The notes beneath the pieces were generated by a model that worked only from the letters and a program-made list of their open reading frames with translations, searched no databases and was not told the origin of the DNA. Made by a program: the position numbers and the translations under genes. From DATMNI01 sp963817515 (GTDB lineage Bacteria > Acidobacteriota > Terriglobia > Bryobacterales > Bryobacteraceae), in the NCBI GenBank assembly GCA_963817515.1, contig CAWFPJ010000023.1:124001-188000 (forward strand): DNA of 64,000 nt, read 5' to 3'. This document shows positions 25,530 to 34,977 of this stretch, piece after piece. Each line of letters opens with the position of its first letter. The first letter of the stretch is position 1.

Positions 25530-27194
25530 TTACTTGGAAGGCGCGGCGTTGGCGGGCGCGCCGCGGCCTTGTCGGGGAGCTGCCGCGACCGGAACTTCGG
25601 GCCCCGGAGCGCCCAGCTTCAGCAACAGCGCAATCGTATCCGGGTGTTCGATGGGCAAATGCGCGTTTACCATGGGTCCGTTCGCCATGTCGGTCACAGT
25701 CTGCCCCTTCTTGCTGCGCACGTCCAGCTTCGCGCCGTGCTCTACCAGGAACTTCACCACTTCGTTATCGCCGCGATAGGCCGCGCCATGCAGCGCCGTG
25801 TAGTTATAGTTGTCCCTGGCATTCACGTCCAGCCCCAACTCCACGCAGTACCGCACCGTGGGCAGCCAGGCATCCGGTACATTGCGCGACGCGTTCGCGC
25901 CCCAGCCCAGACCGGCAGCCGCCATCAACGGCGTCACGCCATCGTCGGTAGTAATCTTAGGGTCCGCGCCGGCCGCCACCAGGATCCGCATCGCGGCCAC
26001 ATCGCTCGATTGCGCGGCTCGCCAGAACGGAGTCGCGCCCTTCTTATCCACCCACTCCTGGTTGTGAGACGTGGGACGAAACCAGAGCGTCTTCGCCAGG
26101 CGGGCATTCGGATCCGCGCCATGCTCCAGCAGCGCCTTCATGAGATCCAGGTAAGTCAACTTTTCCTGGACCGTGATTGGATTCGGCGCCCAGCCCACCT
26201 GCGCCCATTCCGTATCTTCCACCGCGTAAAGTGCGGCCAGGCCATCGATGGTGGCCAGGTTCGGATCGGCGCCGCGATCCAAAAGAAACTTCGCCAGCTC
26301 GTAATGGCCGTTACAGATCGCGATTACCAGCGGGCTGCTCTTCTCACCGCCGCTTACCTGGTTCACCTGCCGGTTCACACTGGCCCCGCCCGCCACCAGT
26401 GCGCGCACCGCCTCCAGGTGTCCGTCGCGCGCGGCGAGTAGTAGCGCCGTCATGCCCCCGGCAATCGTGGCGGAAGCCCCGCGTGCAGATCCGCCCAGCC
26501 CACCGCCTGCCCGTCCCCCGGCTCTTCCCCCACGCCCGCCGCGTCCACCGCCGGCGGCGCCTCCCTCCGTGGGTGCGGAAAGCGTCGGTGCGGGAAGCGG
26601 ATTGCCGTCCTCATCCACACGCGGCCTTTCGAGTTTCCTAACCGTGCTCTCAATCGTCGCGTCAGCGCCCAATTCCAACAGTGCGTGAATGGCGGCGGCG
26701 CGGTTTTTCCCAGCCGCGAACATCAGGGCCGTCTGCCCATTGACCGGGTCTTTGGCGTTCACGTCCGCTCCATTCTTTACCAGCACCGTTACGGCATTTG
26801 CATTCCCTGAAAGCGCAGCGGTCATCAGCGCCGTGGCGCCGTCTCCACTGGTCGCGTTTGCGTCCGCGCCGGCGCGCAGCAGAGCCTCAATGAGCGCCGC
26901 GTTTCCGTTCGTGCATGCCAGGGACAACGGCGTGATGCCGCCGATTCTGGTAGCCGCTTTGGCGTTCGCCCCGGCTGCGATCAGCAACTGCGCCGTCTCC
27001 GTGTCGCTTTGAAAGGCCGCCCAGTGCAGCGCTGTCATGCCGTCGCCTTGCGCCGCGTTAACGTCAAGCTTCTGCTGCAAGAGCGCGCGCACAGCCGCGT
27101 TGTCGCCCTGCTGCACGGCATCCACCAGCCGCAGATCGGCGCCCATGGCGGAGACCGCCCACAATCCGCAAATCAAAATTGTTCTCGACATCAT
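25530..27194 (-). CDS. Exported ankyrin-repeat protein
   Basis: A 554-aa protein with a short signal peptide (ILICGLWAVSAMGA). Two blocks of ankyrin repeats (for example GMTALHWAAFQSDTETAQLL, GDGATALMTAALSGNANAV, NYTALHGAAYRGDNEVVKFL) are separated near residues 208-235 by a Gly/Arg-rich low-complexity linker, and a Pro/Ala-rich tail ends the protein. There are no catalytic motifs, so it is probably a periplasmic or surface protein-binding scaffold. Two adjacent ATGs (27194, 27191) follow a GGAG-type site. It lies 13 bp from each neighbour in the same operon, between the DUF1552 and creatininase-like genes. Confidence 0.88.
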   Translation of the reverse strand: MMSRTILICGLWAVSAMGADLRLVDAVQQGDNAAVRALLQQKLDVNAAQGDGMTALHWAAFQSDTETAQLLIAAGANAKAATRIGGITPLSLACTNGNAALIEALLRAGADANATSGDGATALMTAALSGNANAVTVLVKNGADVNAKDPVNGQTALMFAAGKNRAAAIHALLELGADATIESTVRKLERPRVDEDGNPLPAPTLSAPTEGGAAGGGRGGRGGRAGGRAGGGLGGSARGASATIAGGMTALLLAARDGHLEAVRALVAGGASVNRQVNQVSGGEKSSPLVIAICNGHYELAKFLLDRGADPNLATIDGLAALYAVEDTEWAQVGWAPNPITVQEKLTYLDLMKALLEHGADPNARLAKTLWFRPTSHNQEWVDKKGATPFWRAAQSSDVAAMRILVAAGADPKITTDDGVTPLMAAAGLGWGANASRNVPDAWLPTVRYCVELGLDVNARDNYNYTALHGAAYRGDNEVVKFLVEHGAKLDVRSKKGQTVTDMANGPMVNAHLPIEHPDTIALLLKLGAPGPEVPVAAAPRQGRGAPANAAPSK

Positions 27195-27207
27195 TTCCTG
27201 CTCCGTC

Positions 27208-28581
27208 TCAGATCGCTAACACTCCGTTGCTGTCGCCAATACGTTCCTGCTCCACTCCCAGCTTCCGCAGCACGGTGAGCAGGGCGTTGGCCATCGGCGT
27301 TCCCGCCGCGGCGCGGTAGTGCAGATTTCCCTTCAGTTGTCCGCTGGCATGGCCCGCCAGGAACAGCGGCAGATGCTTGTGGTCGTGAACGTTGGAATCC
27401 CCCATCGGGCTCCCGTACATCACCAGCGAATGGTCCAGCAAATTGCCGTCGCCATCCGGCGTGCTGCGCAACTTATCCAGAAAGTACGCTACCTTGCTCA
27501 CGTGATACCGATTCAGCCGCGCGAACTCCGCGATCCGTTCGGGATTCTCTCCGTGATGCGAAAGTGCATGGAAAGGCGTCTTCACGCCACTTTCCGGGTA
27601 AACGCGGCTGCTCACGTCACGGCCCATCTTAAACGCCGAAACACGCGTAACGTCGGCCATGAAGGCCAGCACCTGCAGGTCGAACATCAACTTCACGTGC
27701 TCTTCGAAGGAGTCCGGCACGCCCACCGGCGCATCGGGCAGCGCCCGCGCTTCTCCGCTCGAATTGTATTTCTCAATCTTCTCGATACGCCGTTCGATCT
27801 CGCGCACGTTGTCCAGGTATTCGCCCAGCCGGCGCCGGTCCTGAGCGCCCAGGTCCTTCTGGAGCCGCGCCACTTCGCGCGTGATCGTATCCAGAATGCT
27901 GCCGTCCGCCTTTCTGCGCGAAGCCCGCTCCGCCGGGGTGCCGCCATCGCCGAAGAGTTGCTCGAAGGCTACCCGGGGGTCGATCTCCATGGGTAGCGGC
28001 GCCGTTGGCGACGCCCAACTAATCGTGTTGGCATAAACGCAGCTATAGCCATAACCGCAGGCTCCCGACAGCGAGCCCACGTTTTCCAGGCAGAGCTGGA
28101 TCGATGGCAGCGGCGTGTCCTGCCCGAACTTCTGTGCATAGATCTGGTCGATCGAGGCGCCCAGGTGGATGTCCGAACCCTCTGTCATCTTGGGATGGGC
28201 CGCAGTCAGAAACACGGCGGACGACCGCGTGTGATCGGCGCCTTCTTCGGAGGGCGAAAGCGCCGCGGCGTTGTTCAGGTCCGTGTCGCTGACAATCGTC
28301 AGGTACTCGCGAAACGGCTCTAGCGGCCTGAGCGTCTCCGTGAATTCGAAATCCGCGCCGGTCTTTTCGGGCGACCAGTAGTGCTTGGCCGCTCCTTCAA
28401 TGGTGCTCCCGGCCGCGCCATGCACCATCTCAATGGCGGCCAGGCGGGTGCGTGCTGCGGCCGCCGTCTTGCGCAGCGGCGTCTGTGCGGGCACCATGGA
28501 ATCGAGCAGTGGCAGCCCCACGGCAACCCCAAGACCGCGCAGCATGGTGCGCCGGGAAATATGTTTACGGGTAATGAACAT
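27208..28581 (-). CDS. DUF1552 family protein with Tat-type leader
   Basis: A 457-aa protein. The leader ISRRTMLRGLGVAVGLPLLD is a classical twin-arginine signal, so it is exported folded, perhaps with a bound cofactor. The body matches DUF1552: MVHGAAGSTIEG early, FTETLRPLEPFREYLTIVSD, GADHTRSSAVFLTAAHP, SIDQIYAQKFGQDTPLPSIQ, the coiled region EYLDNVREIERRIEKIEKYN and the end YGSPMGDSNVHDHKHLPLF. These proteins are nearly always encoded beside a DUF1592-type c-heme protein, as here (3 bp downstream of its stop), but have no established activity. A sulfatase/alkaline-phosphatase-like fold has been suggested for the related DUF1501 family. Confidence 0.9.
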   Translation of the reverse strand: MFITRKHISRRTMLRGLGVAVGLPLLDSMVPAQTPLRKTAAAARTRLAAIEMVHGAAGSTIEGAAKHYWSPEKTGADFEFTETLRPLEPFREYLTIVSDTDLNNAAALSPSEEGADHTRSSAVFLTAAHPKMTEGSDIHLGASIDQIYAQKFGQDTPLPSIQLCLENVGSLSGACGYGYSCVYANTISWASPTAPLPMEIDPRVAFEQLFGDGGTPAERASRRKADGSILDTITREVARLQKDLGAQDRRRLGEYLDNVREIERRIEKIEKYNSSGEARALPDAPVGVPDSFEEHVKLMFDLQVLAFMADVTRVSAFKMGRDVSSRVYPESGVKTPFHALSHHGENPERIAEFARLNRYHVSKVAYFLDKLRSTPDGDGNLLDHSLVMYGSPMGDSNVHDHKHLPLFLAGHASGQLKGNLHYRAAAGTPMANALLTVLRKLGVEQERIGDSNGVLAI

Positions 28582-28584
28582 GGG

Positions 28585-30870
28585 CTATTCGTCCTCTTCC
28601 GCCCTTCGCTGCTCGAAAGGCATGCTCTTCACAATTCCCAAAATCACCGATGAGAAGCGGTTGCCGTTGCGCGCCGCCTCGCGGTCGATGGCCCGCACAG
28701 CCGGCATATCGTAGTATTCAGCGCCGCGGCCCAGCGCATACGTCAGCAGTTTCTCGGTCAAGGTGCGAACGAAAGCGTCCGAGCGGGCTACCAGTGCCTG
28801 CCGAAGACTGGCCGGCCCGTTGACCTTCGTCCCGTCCACCAGTTGACCCGTGGGGTCCACCGGAAAGCCGCTGTCATTGCGCCGCCATGCGCCCAGAGCA
28901 TCGAAGTTTTCGAGCGCAAATCCGATCGGGTCCATCATCGTGTGGCAGCCTGCGCAGGCCGGGTTGCTCCGGTGCTCCTCCAGGCGCGCGCGTACCGGCA
29001 ACGCCTTCGCGCCGGCTACATTCTCCTTTAACGGCGGCACATTCGCAGGAGGCTTCGGCGGCGGCGCGCCCAGCAGCGTATCGAGTACCCACTTGCCGCG
29101 CACCACGGGCGATGTGCGGTTGGCGAACGACGTAACCGTGAGAATGCTCCCCTGCCCCAATAGTCCGCGGCGATTCTCGTCCGCAATGGTCACCCGCCGG
29201 AAACGGCTGCCTTCCACCTCCGGAATGCCGTAGTGCTTCGCCAGCGCCTCGTCCACGAATGTGTAGTTCGCTGTAAGCATCTCCGTCACGTCCCGGTCTT
29301 CGCGCAGAATGTTTTCGAAGAACATCTCGGTTTCCCGCCGCATCGACTGCAGCAGGTTGCGGTTGAAGTTGGGATAAAGGAACAGGTCCGGCTGCGCGTC
29401 ATCCAGGTTGCGGAGATACAGCCACTGCCCGGCGAAACTGGTGGCCAGCGCATGCGAGCGGCGGTCTGCGATCATGCGCTTCACCTGCTGCTCCAGCACC
29501 GCCGGGTCCGCCAGCTTGCCCGCGCAAGCCAGGTTCAGAAGCTGCTCATCGGGGGCGCTGCTCCACAGAAAGTACGAAAGGCGGGATGCCAGTTCCACGT
29601 CGCTGACCCGGAAATTCTTTCCAGGCGCAGTCCGGGCCGGGGCGCGCTCAAACCGGAACACGAACTGTGGATTCGCCAGAATGAGCTGCAGCGCCATACG
29701 GACGCCGGAATCGAAGCCGCCTTCATTCTTGCCAGACTGAAAAGCGCTCAGCAGATCTTCCATGTCCGCGCCGGTCACCGGCTTGCGGTAAGCCTGCCGC
29801 GCCAGCGTGGAAAGAATCTGGCGGGCGCAGGGCAGTTCTTCGGCGCCCGCTGCCGGCCGGCACGTGAAGATGCGGCTGCGGCTGGGGGTCGTGCTCACGC
29901 CGGTCGCGTGGTACGGCCCATTGATGCCCAGATCGCGCACGTGGGGCAGCGCCGTTACGCCTTGTGTACGCCCGGCGAAGAGATCGCCCAGGCTATGGTC
30001 GTAGAGCGACAGATAATCGTCCACGGGTCCAGAGGTTTTCTGAATGAACGCCGCGGAGACCGTCTGCGGCCCGGCCTGCACGCGAATCGGCGGCGTGCGC
30101 AGGTCGTCATCCACCTTCATCGAGCCATTGAAATCCAGCAGAGCGACGCGTTCGCCGTTCACCGCCACTTCAATCTGCTCGCCCTTCGCGAAGGTTCCGA
30201 ACACCAGCGTGTTGGTCGTGAAATATGGAGTGATGCGGAAAATGTACTCGCCGTCCGCGGGAAAATTGTGTCGCACCACAATGCCGCCGCGCGTCCCGAA
30301 AGGAGCGCCTTCGATATGCCGCGTCTGCGAAAGCGTCGATGGCACGTGATACGTCTCGACAATGGGCTTCATCCCCGGATCGCCAATCGCCGTGCGGCTG
30401 ATCTTGCCGGCGGCCCGGATGTAACCCTCCATCAGGGTGGGCGACACGTTGAGAACTTCGGCCATGTTGTCGAAGCCGTGGCTCATATCGTCGGCCGGAA
30501 GGTAAGCGGCCGGGTCCACCTCCAGATCCAGCAGATCGCGCACGGAGTTGGCGTACTCGAAGCGATTGAGCCGGTGCAGTGCCGGACGCCCCGGATTGGG
30601 ATTGGCTGCGGCCGCCTCATCAAGCGCGCGCTCAAGCGAGGAAACGAAGGCAGTCACAGCCGTGGCGTCCGGCCGTCCGGCGCCCGCCGGAGGCATCATT
30701 CCGGCGCGTAGCTTGACCACCACCTTTTCCCATTCCGCGGCGTGACCACCGGGGTGCGAAGGGTCCAGCCTGGCCAGCGACAGGCCCCCGGATTTCAGCT
30801 TGTCGTTATGGCAGCCCGCGCAATACTGATCCACGAAGGCCCGTTGACCATGCGCCAGGCCTGCCAGCAT
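28585..30870 (-). CDS. DUF1587/DUF1592/DUF1588/DUF1585 multi-domain c-heme protein
   Basis: A 761-aa exported protein. The N-terminal heme motif CAGCH is at residues 17-21. DUF1587 follows (LHRLNRFEYANSVRDLLDLE), then a carbohydrate-binding-like beta region, DUF1592 (LASRLSYFLWSSAPDEQLL), DUF1588 (LTVTSFANRTSPVVRGKWVL), a second CAGCH at 639-643, and DUF1585 (LTEKLLTYALGRGAEYYDMP) at the end. Two c-type hemes suggest electron transfer or oxidation in the periplasm with its DUF1552 partner. The ATG at 30870 cuts the leader. Codons upstream read KFFLACL after an in-frame TGA, while ATGATG at 30893-30898 is one base out of frame. Removing one base there would give the leader MMKFFLACLMLAGLAHG. 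The native start is thus probably 30898 with a frameshift in the AAAG. Confidence 0.87.
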   Translation of the reverse strand: MLAGLAHGQRAFVDQYCAGCHNDKLKSGGLSLARLDPSHPGGHAAEWEKVVVKLRAGMMPPAGAGRPDATAVTAFVSSLERALDEAAAANPNPGRPALHRLNRFEYANSVRDLLDLEVDPAAYLPADDMSHGFDNMAEVLNVSPTLMEGYIRAAGKISRTAIGDPGMKPIVETYHVPSTLSQTRHIEGAPFGTRGGIVVRHNFPADGEYIFRITPYFTTNTLVFGTFAKGEQIEVAVNGERVALLDFNGSMKVDDDLRTPPIRVQAGPQTVSAAFIQKTSGPVDDYLSLYDHSLGDLFAGRTQGVTALPHVRDLGINGPYHATGVSTTPSRSRIFTCRPAAGAEELPCARQILSTLARQAYRKPVTGADMEDLLSAFQSGKNEGGFDSGVRMALQLILANPQFVFRFERAPARTAPGKNFRVSDVELASRLSYFLWSSAPDEQLLNLACAGKLADPAVLEQQVKRMIADRRSHALATSFAGQWLYLRNLDDAQPDLFLYPNFNRNLLQSMRRETEMFFENILREDRDVTEMLTANYTFVDEALAKHYGIPEVEGSRFRRVTIADENRRGLLGQGSILTVTSFANRTSPVVRGKWVLDTLLGAPPPKPPANVPPLKENVAGAKALPVRARLEEHRSNPACAGCHTMMDPIGFALENFDALGAWRRNDSGFPVDPTGQLVDGTKVNGPASLRQALVARSDAFVRTLTEKLLTYALGRGAEYYDMPAVRAIDREAARNGNRFSSVILGIVKSMPFEQRRAEEDE

Positions 30871-30902
30871 CAGGCACGCCAGAAAGAACTTTCATCATCG
30901 CC

Positions 30903-33900
30903 TCAGAAGTGGATCCGCAGCCCGAACTGCATCTGCCGCGGTGTATTCGCCTGACCCGTAATCACGCCCCAGGTTTGCGGACTATCGATGTTCATGGTCG
31001 GGTTGGACGGCTGGAAATGATTCAACACGTTGGTCGCCTGAATCATCAAAGTGGCGCCCAAATGCTCGGATACTCGAATGTCCTTGGATGCGGTGGCATC
31101 CAGATTCCATGTGGCGAAACCGCGGATTACGCCCGCGCCGCCGCCCGACCCGTCCAGGCCCAGAACCAACCGGCGGAATTCGCCGTAAACCGCATTGGGG
31201 TCAGCGAACATATTGAGCCCCGACCCGCCCTTCGATGCGTTGCCGTTCACGCCCGCGCCGCTCGCCACCACCACGTTCCCGTGCAGCGAATTGCCGCCGG
31301 TGAATGCCGCGGCCAGCACGGCGTTTTCGTAGGCCGTGTTGCTGTTGCCGTATTCTTCGCCGAACGATTGCGCATTCTGCGTGCTTCCCGTTCCGATGCT
31401 GACTTCAAGCGGCGCGCCGCTTTGCGCGGTGAACAGCGGCGTTATCGCCCATCCGCCCAGCACCCGTCCCAGCAGGCCGCGCTGGCTGCGGAAGAACGGA
31501 ACCTGATACATCAGGCCCAGGTTATATACAAACCGTATGTCGAAGGGCTGCGAGCCATAGGAGGCGTGCAGGTCCCACGGGTCCAGCACCGTCTGTGAAC
31601 TGCTGCTCTGCGCCGAAGCGCCCGTGCCCATCGCGCGGCTCCAGGTGAAGTTGGAGCGCGCCGTCATCCCGTGCCAGTCGCGCGCGGTCAGTGAAAGGAA
31701 CGCCGCATTATAGTTGCCCCACCCGTTGCTCGCCGCCAGTTCGTACGATTGCAGCTGCGTGCTGACCGCGCTGCCGGCAGCGCCGGGCGATGCCAACAGT
31801 GTGCGGCCCAGCGTCCACGAAGGAGCCGCATTGAGCGCGCTCCACAGATTGTAGACCTGCGTCGAAACGATGGCCGTTCGTTGCAGCGCCGCCACCGCCG
31901 CCGTGCAACTGGCATAGCCTGCGCAATACTTGGAGCCCGCGCCGCCCAGCGCCGATTCGAAAAACGGCTGCGCCTGCAAGGGCTGGCTGCCGGTTACACC
32001 AAGATAGAGATTCGAGAACGCGTTGGCGAAGCTTTGCCCATTCAGTGTGGTCATAAAGGGCACGGCGTCTATATTGATCAGATTATACTCATTGCGAATA
32101 ATGCGCCCGATGTAACCCGCCTCCAGAATCAGCTTGGATGAAAGCTCGCGTTGAATCGTAAAATTGAATTCGTCGGAACGGTCGGGCCGGAAGTTCACGT
32201 CCACACCGGCGCCATCGCCCGCCGCGGCATTCCCGTTTACCCCCGGCAGGTATGGTTGCGCCAGGGTTGGCGTAACCGCGGGCAGCGGCGCCACCAGCCC
32301 ATCCGTGCCGATGCGAAACGCTGTGCCGGGGTCCACTCCGCCAATGCCCGCGCATTGCCCGGTCCGGCTGGCACCGATGCATTGGATCACTTGTTCCAGA
32401 CCCGCGCCCAGCACCGGACTTCCCACCACGCGGCCGCCATTCAAGCGTCCGTAGATGCGGCTGTAGCCGCCCCGGATCACCGTGTGGCCCTGGCCAAAAA
32501 GCTTACCCAGAATGCCGCTATCGAAGTTTGGGTTCCACGCCGCCGCCAGCCGCGGACTAAACTCGCCATAGAACGGGTCGAACGGATACTTGCGGCCGCC
32601 GGCAACATTCGGCGTGGTGGCGAATCCGACGGTCGGCTCGTACACGCTCCCAGCCAGCGCGGCTTTTTCCTTCTGCTGCAGGAATTGCTGCAGGCTTAGC
32701 GGATTGTTCGCCGAATCCACAAGCTGCACCTGCTTGCCCTGCTGTTCGTAAGGCGGCATCTCAATGGCGTAGCCAAGTCCATAGGTCAGGGTCAAACTTG
32801 GCCGCACGTGCCAGCTGTCGCTGACATAGAAGTTATAAGTGGGTACCACCGCGTGAATCGAGATCGGGTCGCCGATCTGGTTCAGATTCAGATTCGGTCC
32901 GCCGCGCGTGTACATCACCTGCGGCTGCGATACCAGGCCCAGCACCTCCGCATAAAGGTTGGACCAGTTGGTAATCTGACTGGCGGGCAGCCCCGTTGGC
33001 AGATAAGTCGACGGCATACTGATGCCAGATCCATTGCCGATCTGGTACACAAGCGAGGAGTCCACCGCGATTCCGTTGTCGTTGCGTGTGTAGAAATCGT
33101 AGTTGCGCTGGTACGATCCTCCGAACTGCACCAGGTGGTTTCCCTTCAGCAGCGTCAGGTCGTCGCGATAGGACTGGTCGTGCCCGTCCCAGGCGCGTTG
33201 GCGCGTACCCGAAGTATCCACGTTGTAAGGGATCAGCGCGTTGGAACTCTCGCCGCCAATCTCCACCGCCCCGCCCAGTCCGGGCAATTGCGGCGCCCCG
33301 CCGACCGATGACCAGGACCAGTAGTTGCGAATGAAATTGAAGTGAAAGTCGTTCGTCAATCGCGGTGTCAGGTTCGTCGTCAGCCCCGCCACCAGATAAT
33401 TGGCCTTCTGCGGACGCGGTGAGCTGGCCGCCGCCTGGCCGAATACGTCACCCGGCAGCGCGCCGCCAATATCCACCTGGTTGGATGTCAGTTGCGTGTA
33501 CCGGTAGTAGCGGTCGCTGACCATGAAATGATTTCGTGAGCCGAACTCGTGGTCCAGCCGCAGGACGCCGAAATCCGAACTCTGCGGCAATTTGAGGTTG
33601 GATCGATATCCCTGCGTGTTGTACTGGTCGCCGGATTGCGGATCGTTGGGCAGCGGCATATACTTCGACCAGATCTGGTTGACGATCGGGTTCAGACCGA
33701 TACCGCGCGGGTCGCACGCACCGCCGACGCACGTGGCCGGCTGATAGGTAACGCCGCTCACCGTCACGGGGTATGGGTTCAGGTTGTACGCCTGATAAAC
33801 CCCCGCGCTATTCGGGACCTGCACCACCCCGGCGCGCAGCAGCGGCGTCGGCACACTCTTCTCAATCGTGGTGGCGTTGGGGAAGCGGTAGCCTTCCAGG

Positions 33901-34868
33901 TTGACGAAGAAATATGTTTTGCCGCCCAAAAGCTTCGGCAGCACGGGTCCGCCCAGCGTTCCGCCAAAGCGGTTGCGATGCGTCTTGGGCAGCGGCGTAT
34001 ATAGCAGTGAGCCTGAAGCTGTGTGATTGTTCTTCCAGGAATTCGCCGCGCCGACATTGGTGGCGAAGTAGTAGTCATACAGCGACCCGTGGAATTGGTT
34101 CGACCCGCGCTTGGTCACCATCTGGACCTGGCTCCCGGCCGCGCCGTTGAAATCCGCCGTCTGGTTCGTGATCCCTACCTTGAATTCTTCCACGCTCTCC
34201 ACCGGGGTCGGCACCACGCCCGAAGGTCCGCCGCCGTTCGATGTCGTGTAAGCGGAATAGTTCCCCGCCATGTCATCGCTGTTGTTGCCGCCGTCCAGTT
34301 GAAATGAGCTTTGATCCGCCGCCGTGCCCGCAACCTGTCCGCCCGGCGCAACCCCCACCTGAAGCGTCGCCAGCGCCGAAGCATCCTGGCTCAGGTTGGG
34401 CAGCAATAACAAAGAGTCGCCCGAAATCGTCGAACCGATGGTCGCGTTCAACACCTGCAAATCGGCCCCCGCCGAGGCCGTCACTTCCACCGTCGTGGCG
34501 GTGGCTCCCACCGGCAGTGTGATGTTCAGCGTCAGCGCCAGCCCGACTTCCACCTTTTGGGCGGCCACCTTCGCCATAGAGAATCCGGGCTTACTCACCG
34601 CCAGGTTATACGTCCCGGGGGGAATATTGACGAACTCATAGCGGCCGGCGTCGTTAGTCGTGGTCGACCGCACGGAATTGGTCGCCACGTCGGACAGGCT
34701 AACCGCTGCCGCGCCGATCACGGCACCCGATTGATCGGTCACCTGGCCGGATACCGCCCCGCTCGACGCCGATTGAGCCGCCAGCGGCATCGCTCCCGGG
34801 GCCAGCCACAGCCCTGCGATCAAAACAGATCCAGCCAGTGTCCGGATCCCGAATCTCGAAAATTGCAT
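30903..34868 (-). CDS. TonB-dependent receptor with carboxypeptidase-regulatory-like domain, operon leader
   Basis: A 1321-aa Oar-like outer-membrane receptor. Leader FGIRTLAGSVLIAGLWLAPG to AAQSA; regulatory-like beta domain AVSGQVTDQSGAVIGAAAVS; plug region with SSFQLDGGNNSDDMAGNYSA, VESVEEFKVGITNQTADFNG and VQMVTKRGSNQFHGSLYDYY; then the barrel ending PRQMQFGLRIHF, with the C-terminal Phe needed for outer-membrane assembly. I use ATG 34868, preceded by AGGAGGAG; an earlier in-frame GTG at 34895 is less likely. The stop lies 4 bp from the ATGATG of the DUF1592-type gene, so this receptor heads a six-gene run down to 23370. Confidence 0.9.
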   Translation of the reverse strand: MQFSRFGIRTLAGSVLIAGLWLAPGAMPLAAQSASSGAVSGQVTDQSGAVIGAAAVSLSDVATNSVRSTTTNDAGRYEFVNIPPGTYNLAVSKPGFSMAKVAAQKVEVGLALTLNITLPVGATATTVEVTASAGADLQVLNATIGSTISGDSLLLLPNLSQDASALATLQVGVAPGGQVAGTAADQSSFQLDGGNNSDDMAGNYSAYTTSNGGGPSGVVPTPVESVEEFKVGITNQTADFNGAAGSQVQMVTKRGSNQFHGSLYDYYFATNVGAANSWKNNHTASGSLLYTPLPKTHRNRFGGTLGGPVLPKLLGGKTYFFVNLEGYRFPNATTIEKSVPTPLLRAGVVQVPNSAGVYQAYNLNPYPVTVSGVTYQPATCVGGACDPRGIGLNPIVNQIWSKYMPLPNDPQSGDQYNTQGYRSNLKLPQSSDFGVLRLDHEFGSRNHFMVSDRYYRYTQLTSNQVDIGGALPGDVFGQAAASSPRPQKANYLVAGLTTNLTPRLTNDFHFNFIRNYWSWSSVGGAPQLPGLGGAVEIGGESSNALIPYNVDTSGTRQRAWDGHDQSYRDDLTLLKGNHLVQFGGSYQRNYDFYTRNDNGIAVDSSLVYQIGNGSGISMPSTYLPTGLPASQITNWSNLYAEVLGLVSQPQVMYTRGGPNLNLNQIGDPISIHAVVPTYNFYVSDSWHVRPSLTLTYGLGYAIEMPPYEQQGKQVQLVDSANNPLSLQQFLQQKEKAALAGSVYEPTVGFATTPNVAGGRKYPFDPFYGEFSPRLAAAWNPNFDSGILGKLFGQGHTVIRGGYSRIYGRLNGGRVVGSPVLGAGLEQVIQCIGASRTGQCAGIGGVDPGTAFRIGTDGLVAPLPAVTPTLAQPYLPGVNGNAAAGDGAGVDVNFRPDRSDEFNFTIQRELSSKLILEAGYIGRIIRNEYNLINIDAVPFMTTLNGQSFANAFSNLYLGVTGSQPLQAQPFFESALGGAGSKYCAGYASCTAAVAALQRTAIVSTQVYNLWSALNAAPSWTLGRTLLASPGAAGSAVSTQLQSYELAASNGWGNYNAAFLSLTARDWHGMTARSNFTWSRAMGTGASAQSSSSQTVLDPWDLHASYGSQPFDIRFVYNLGLMYQVPFFRSQRGLLGRVLGGWAITPLFTAQSGAPLEVSIGTGSTQNAQSFGEEYGNSNTAYENAVLAAAFTGGNSLHGNVVVASGAGVNGNASKGGSGLNMFADPNAVYGEFRRLVLGLDGSGGGAGVIRGFATWNLDATASKDIRVSEHLGATLMIQATNVLNHFQPSNPTMNIDSPQTWGVITGQANTPRQMQFGLRIHF

Positions 34869-34921
34869 GACGCTCAACTCTCCTCCTGCTCCCACAACAT
34901 CTAGTTTACGACTATGTTGAT

Positions 34922-34950
34922 AGGGTATAGGATGATTTGAACAGCGTCAA
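34922..34950 (-). promoter_or_regulatory. Putative promoter of the six-gene TonB receptor operon
   Basis: On the minus strand TTGACG (34945-34950) and TACCCT (34922-34927) are 17 bp apart and end 54 bp before the start codon. Overlapping is TATACCCTATCAACA. The 10-mer TATACCCTAT recurs at 38486-38495 and CTATCAA recurs in the promoter at 23281-23310, so a shared regulator is possible. Confidence 0.45.
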
Positions 34951-34977
34951 CAGATTCTTTCCAAAAAAATGGAGTGT

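Noticed and set aside
29233..30711. A 492-codon plus-strand open frame opposite the DUF1592-type gene
   Set aside because: Composition bias and no recognisable motif; the minus strand carries two CxxCH heme motifs and four family domains.
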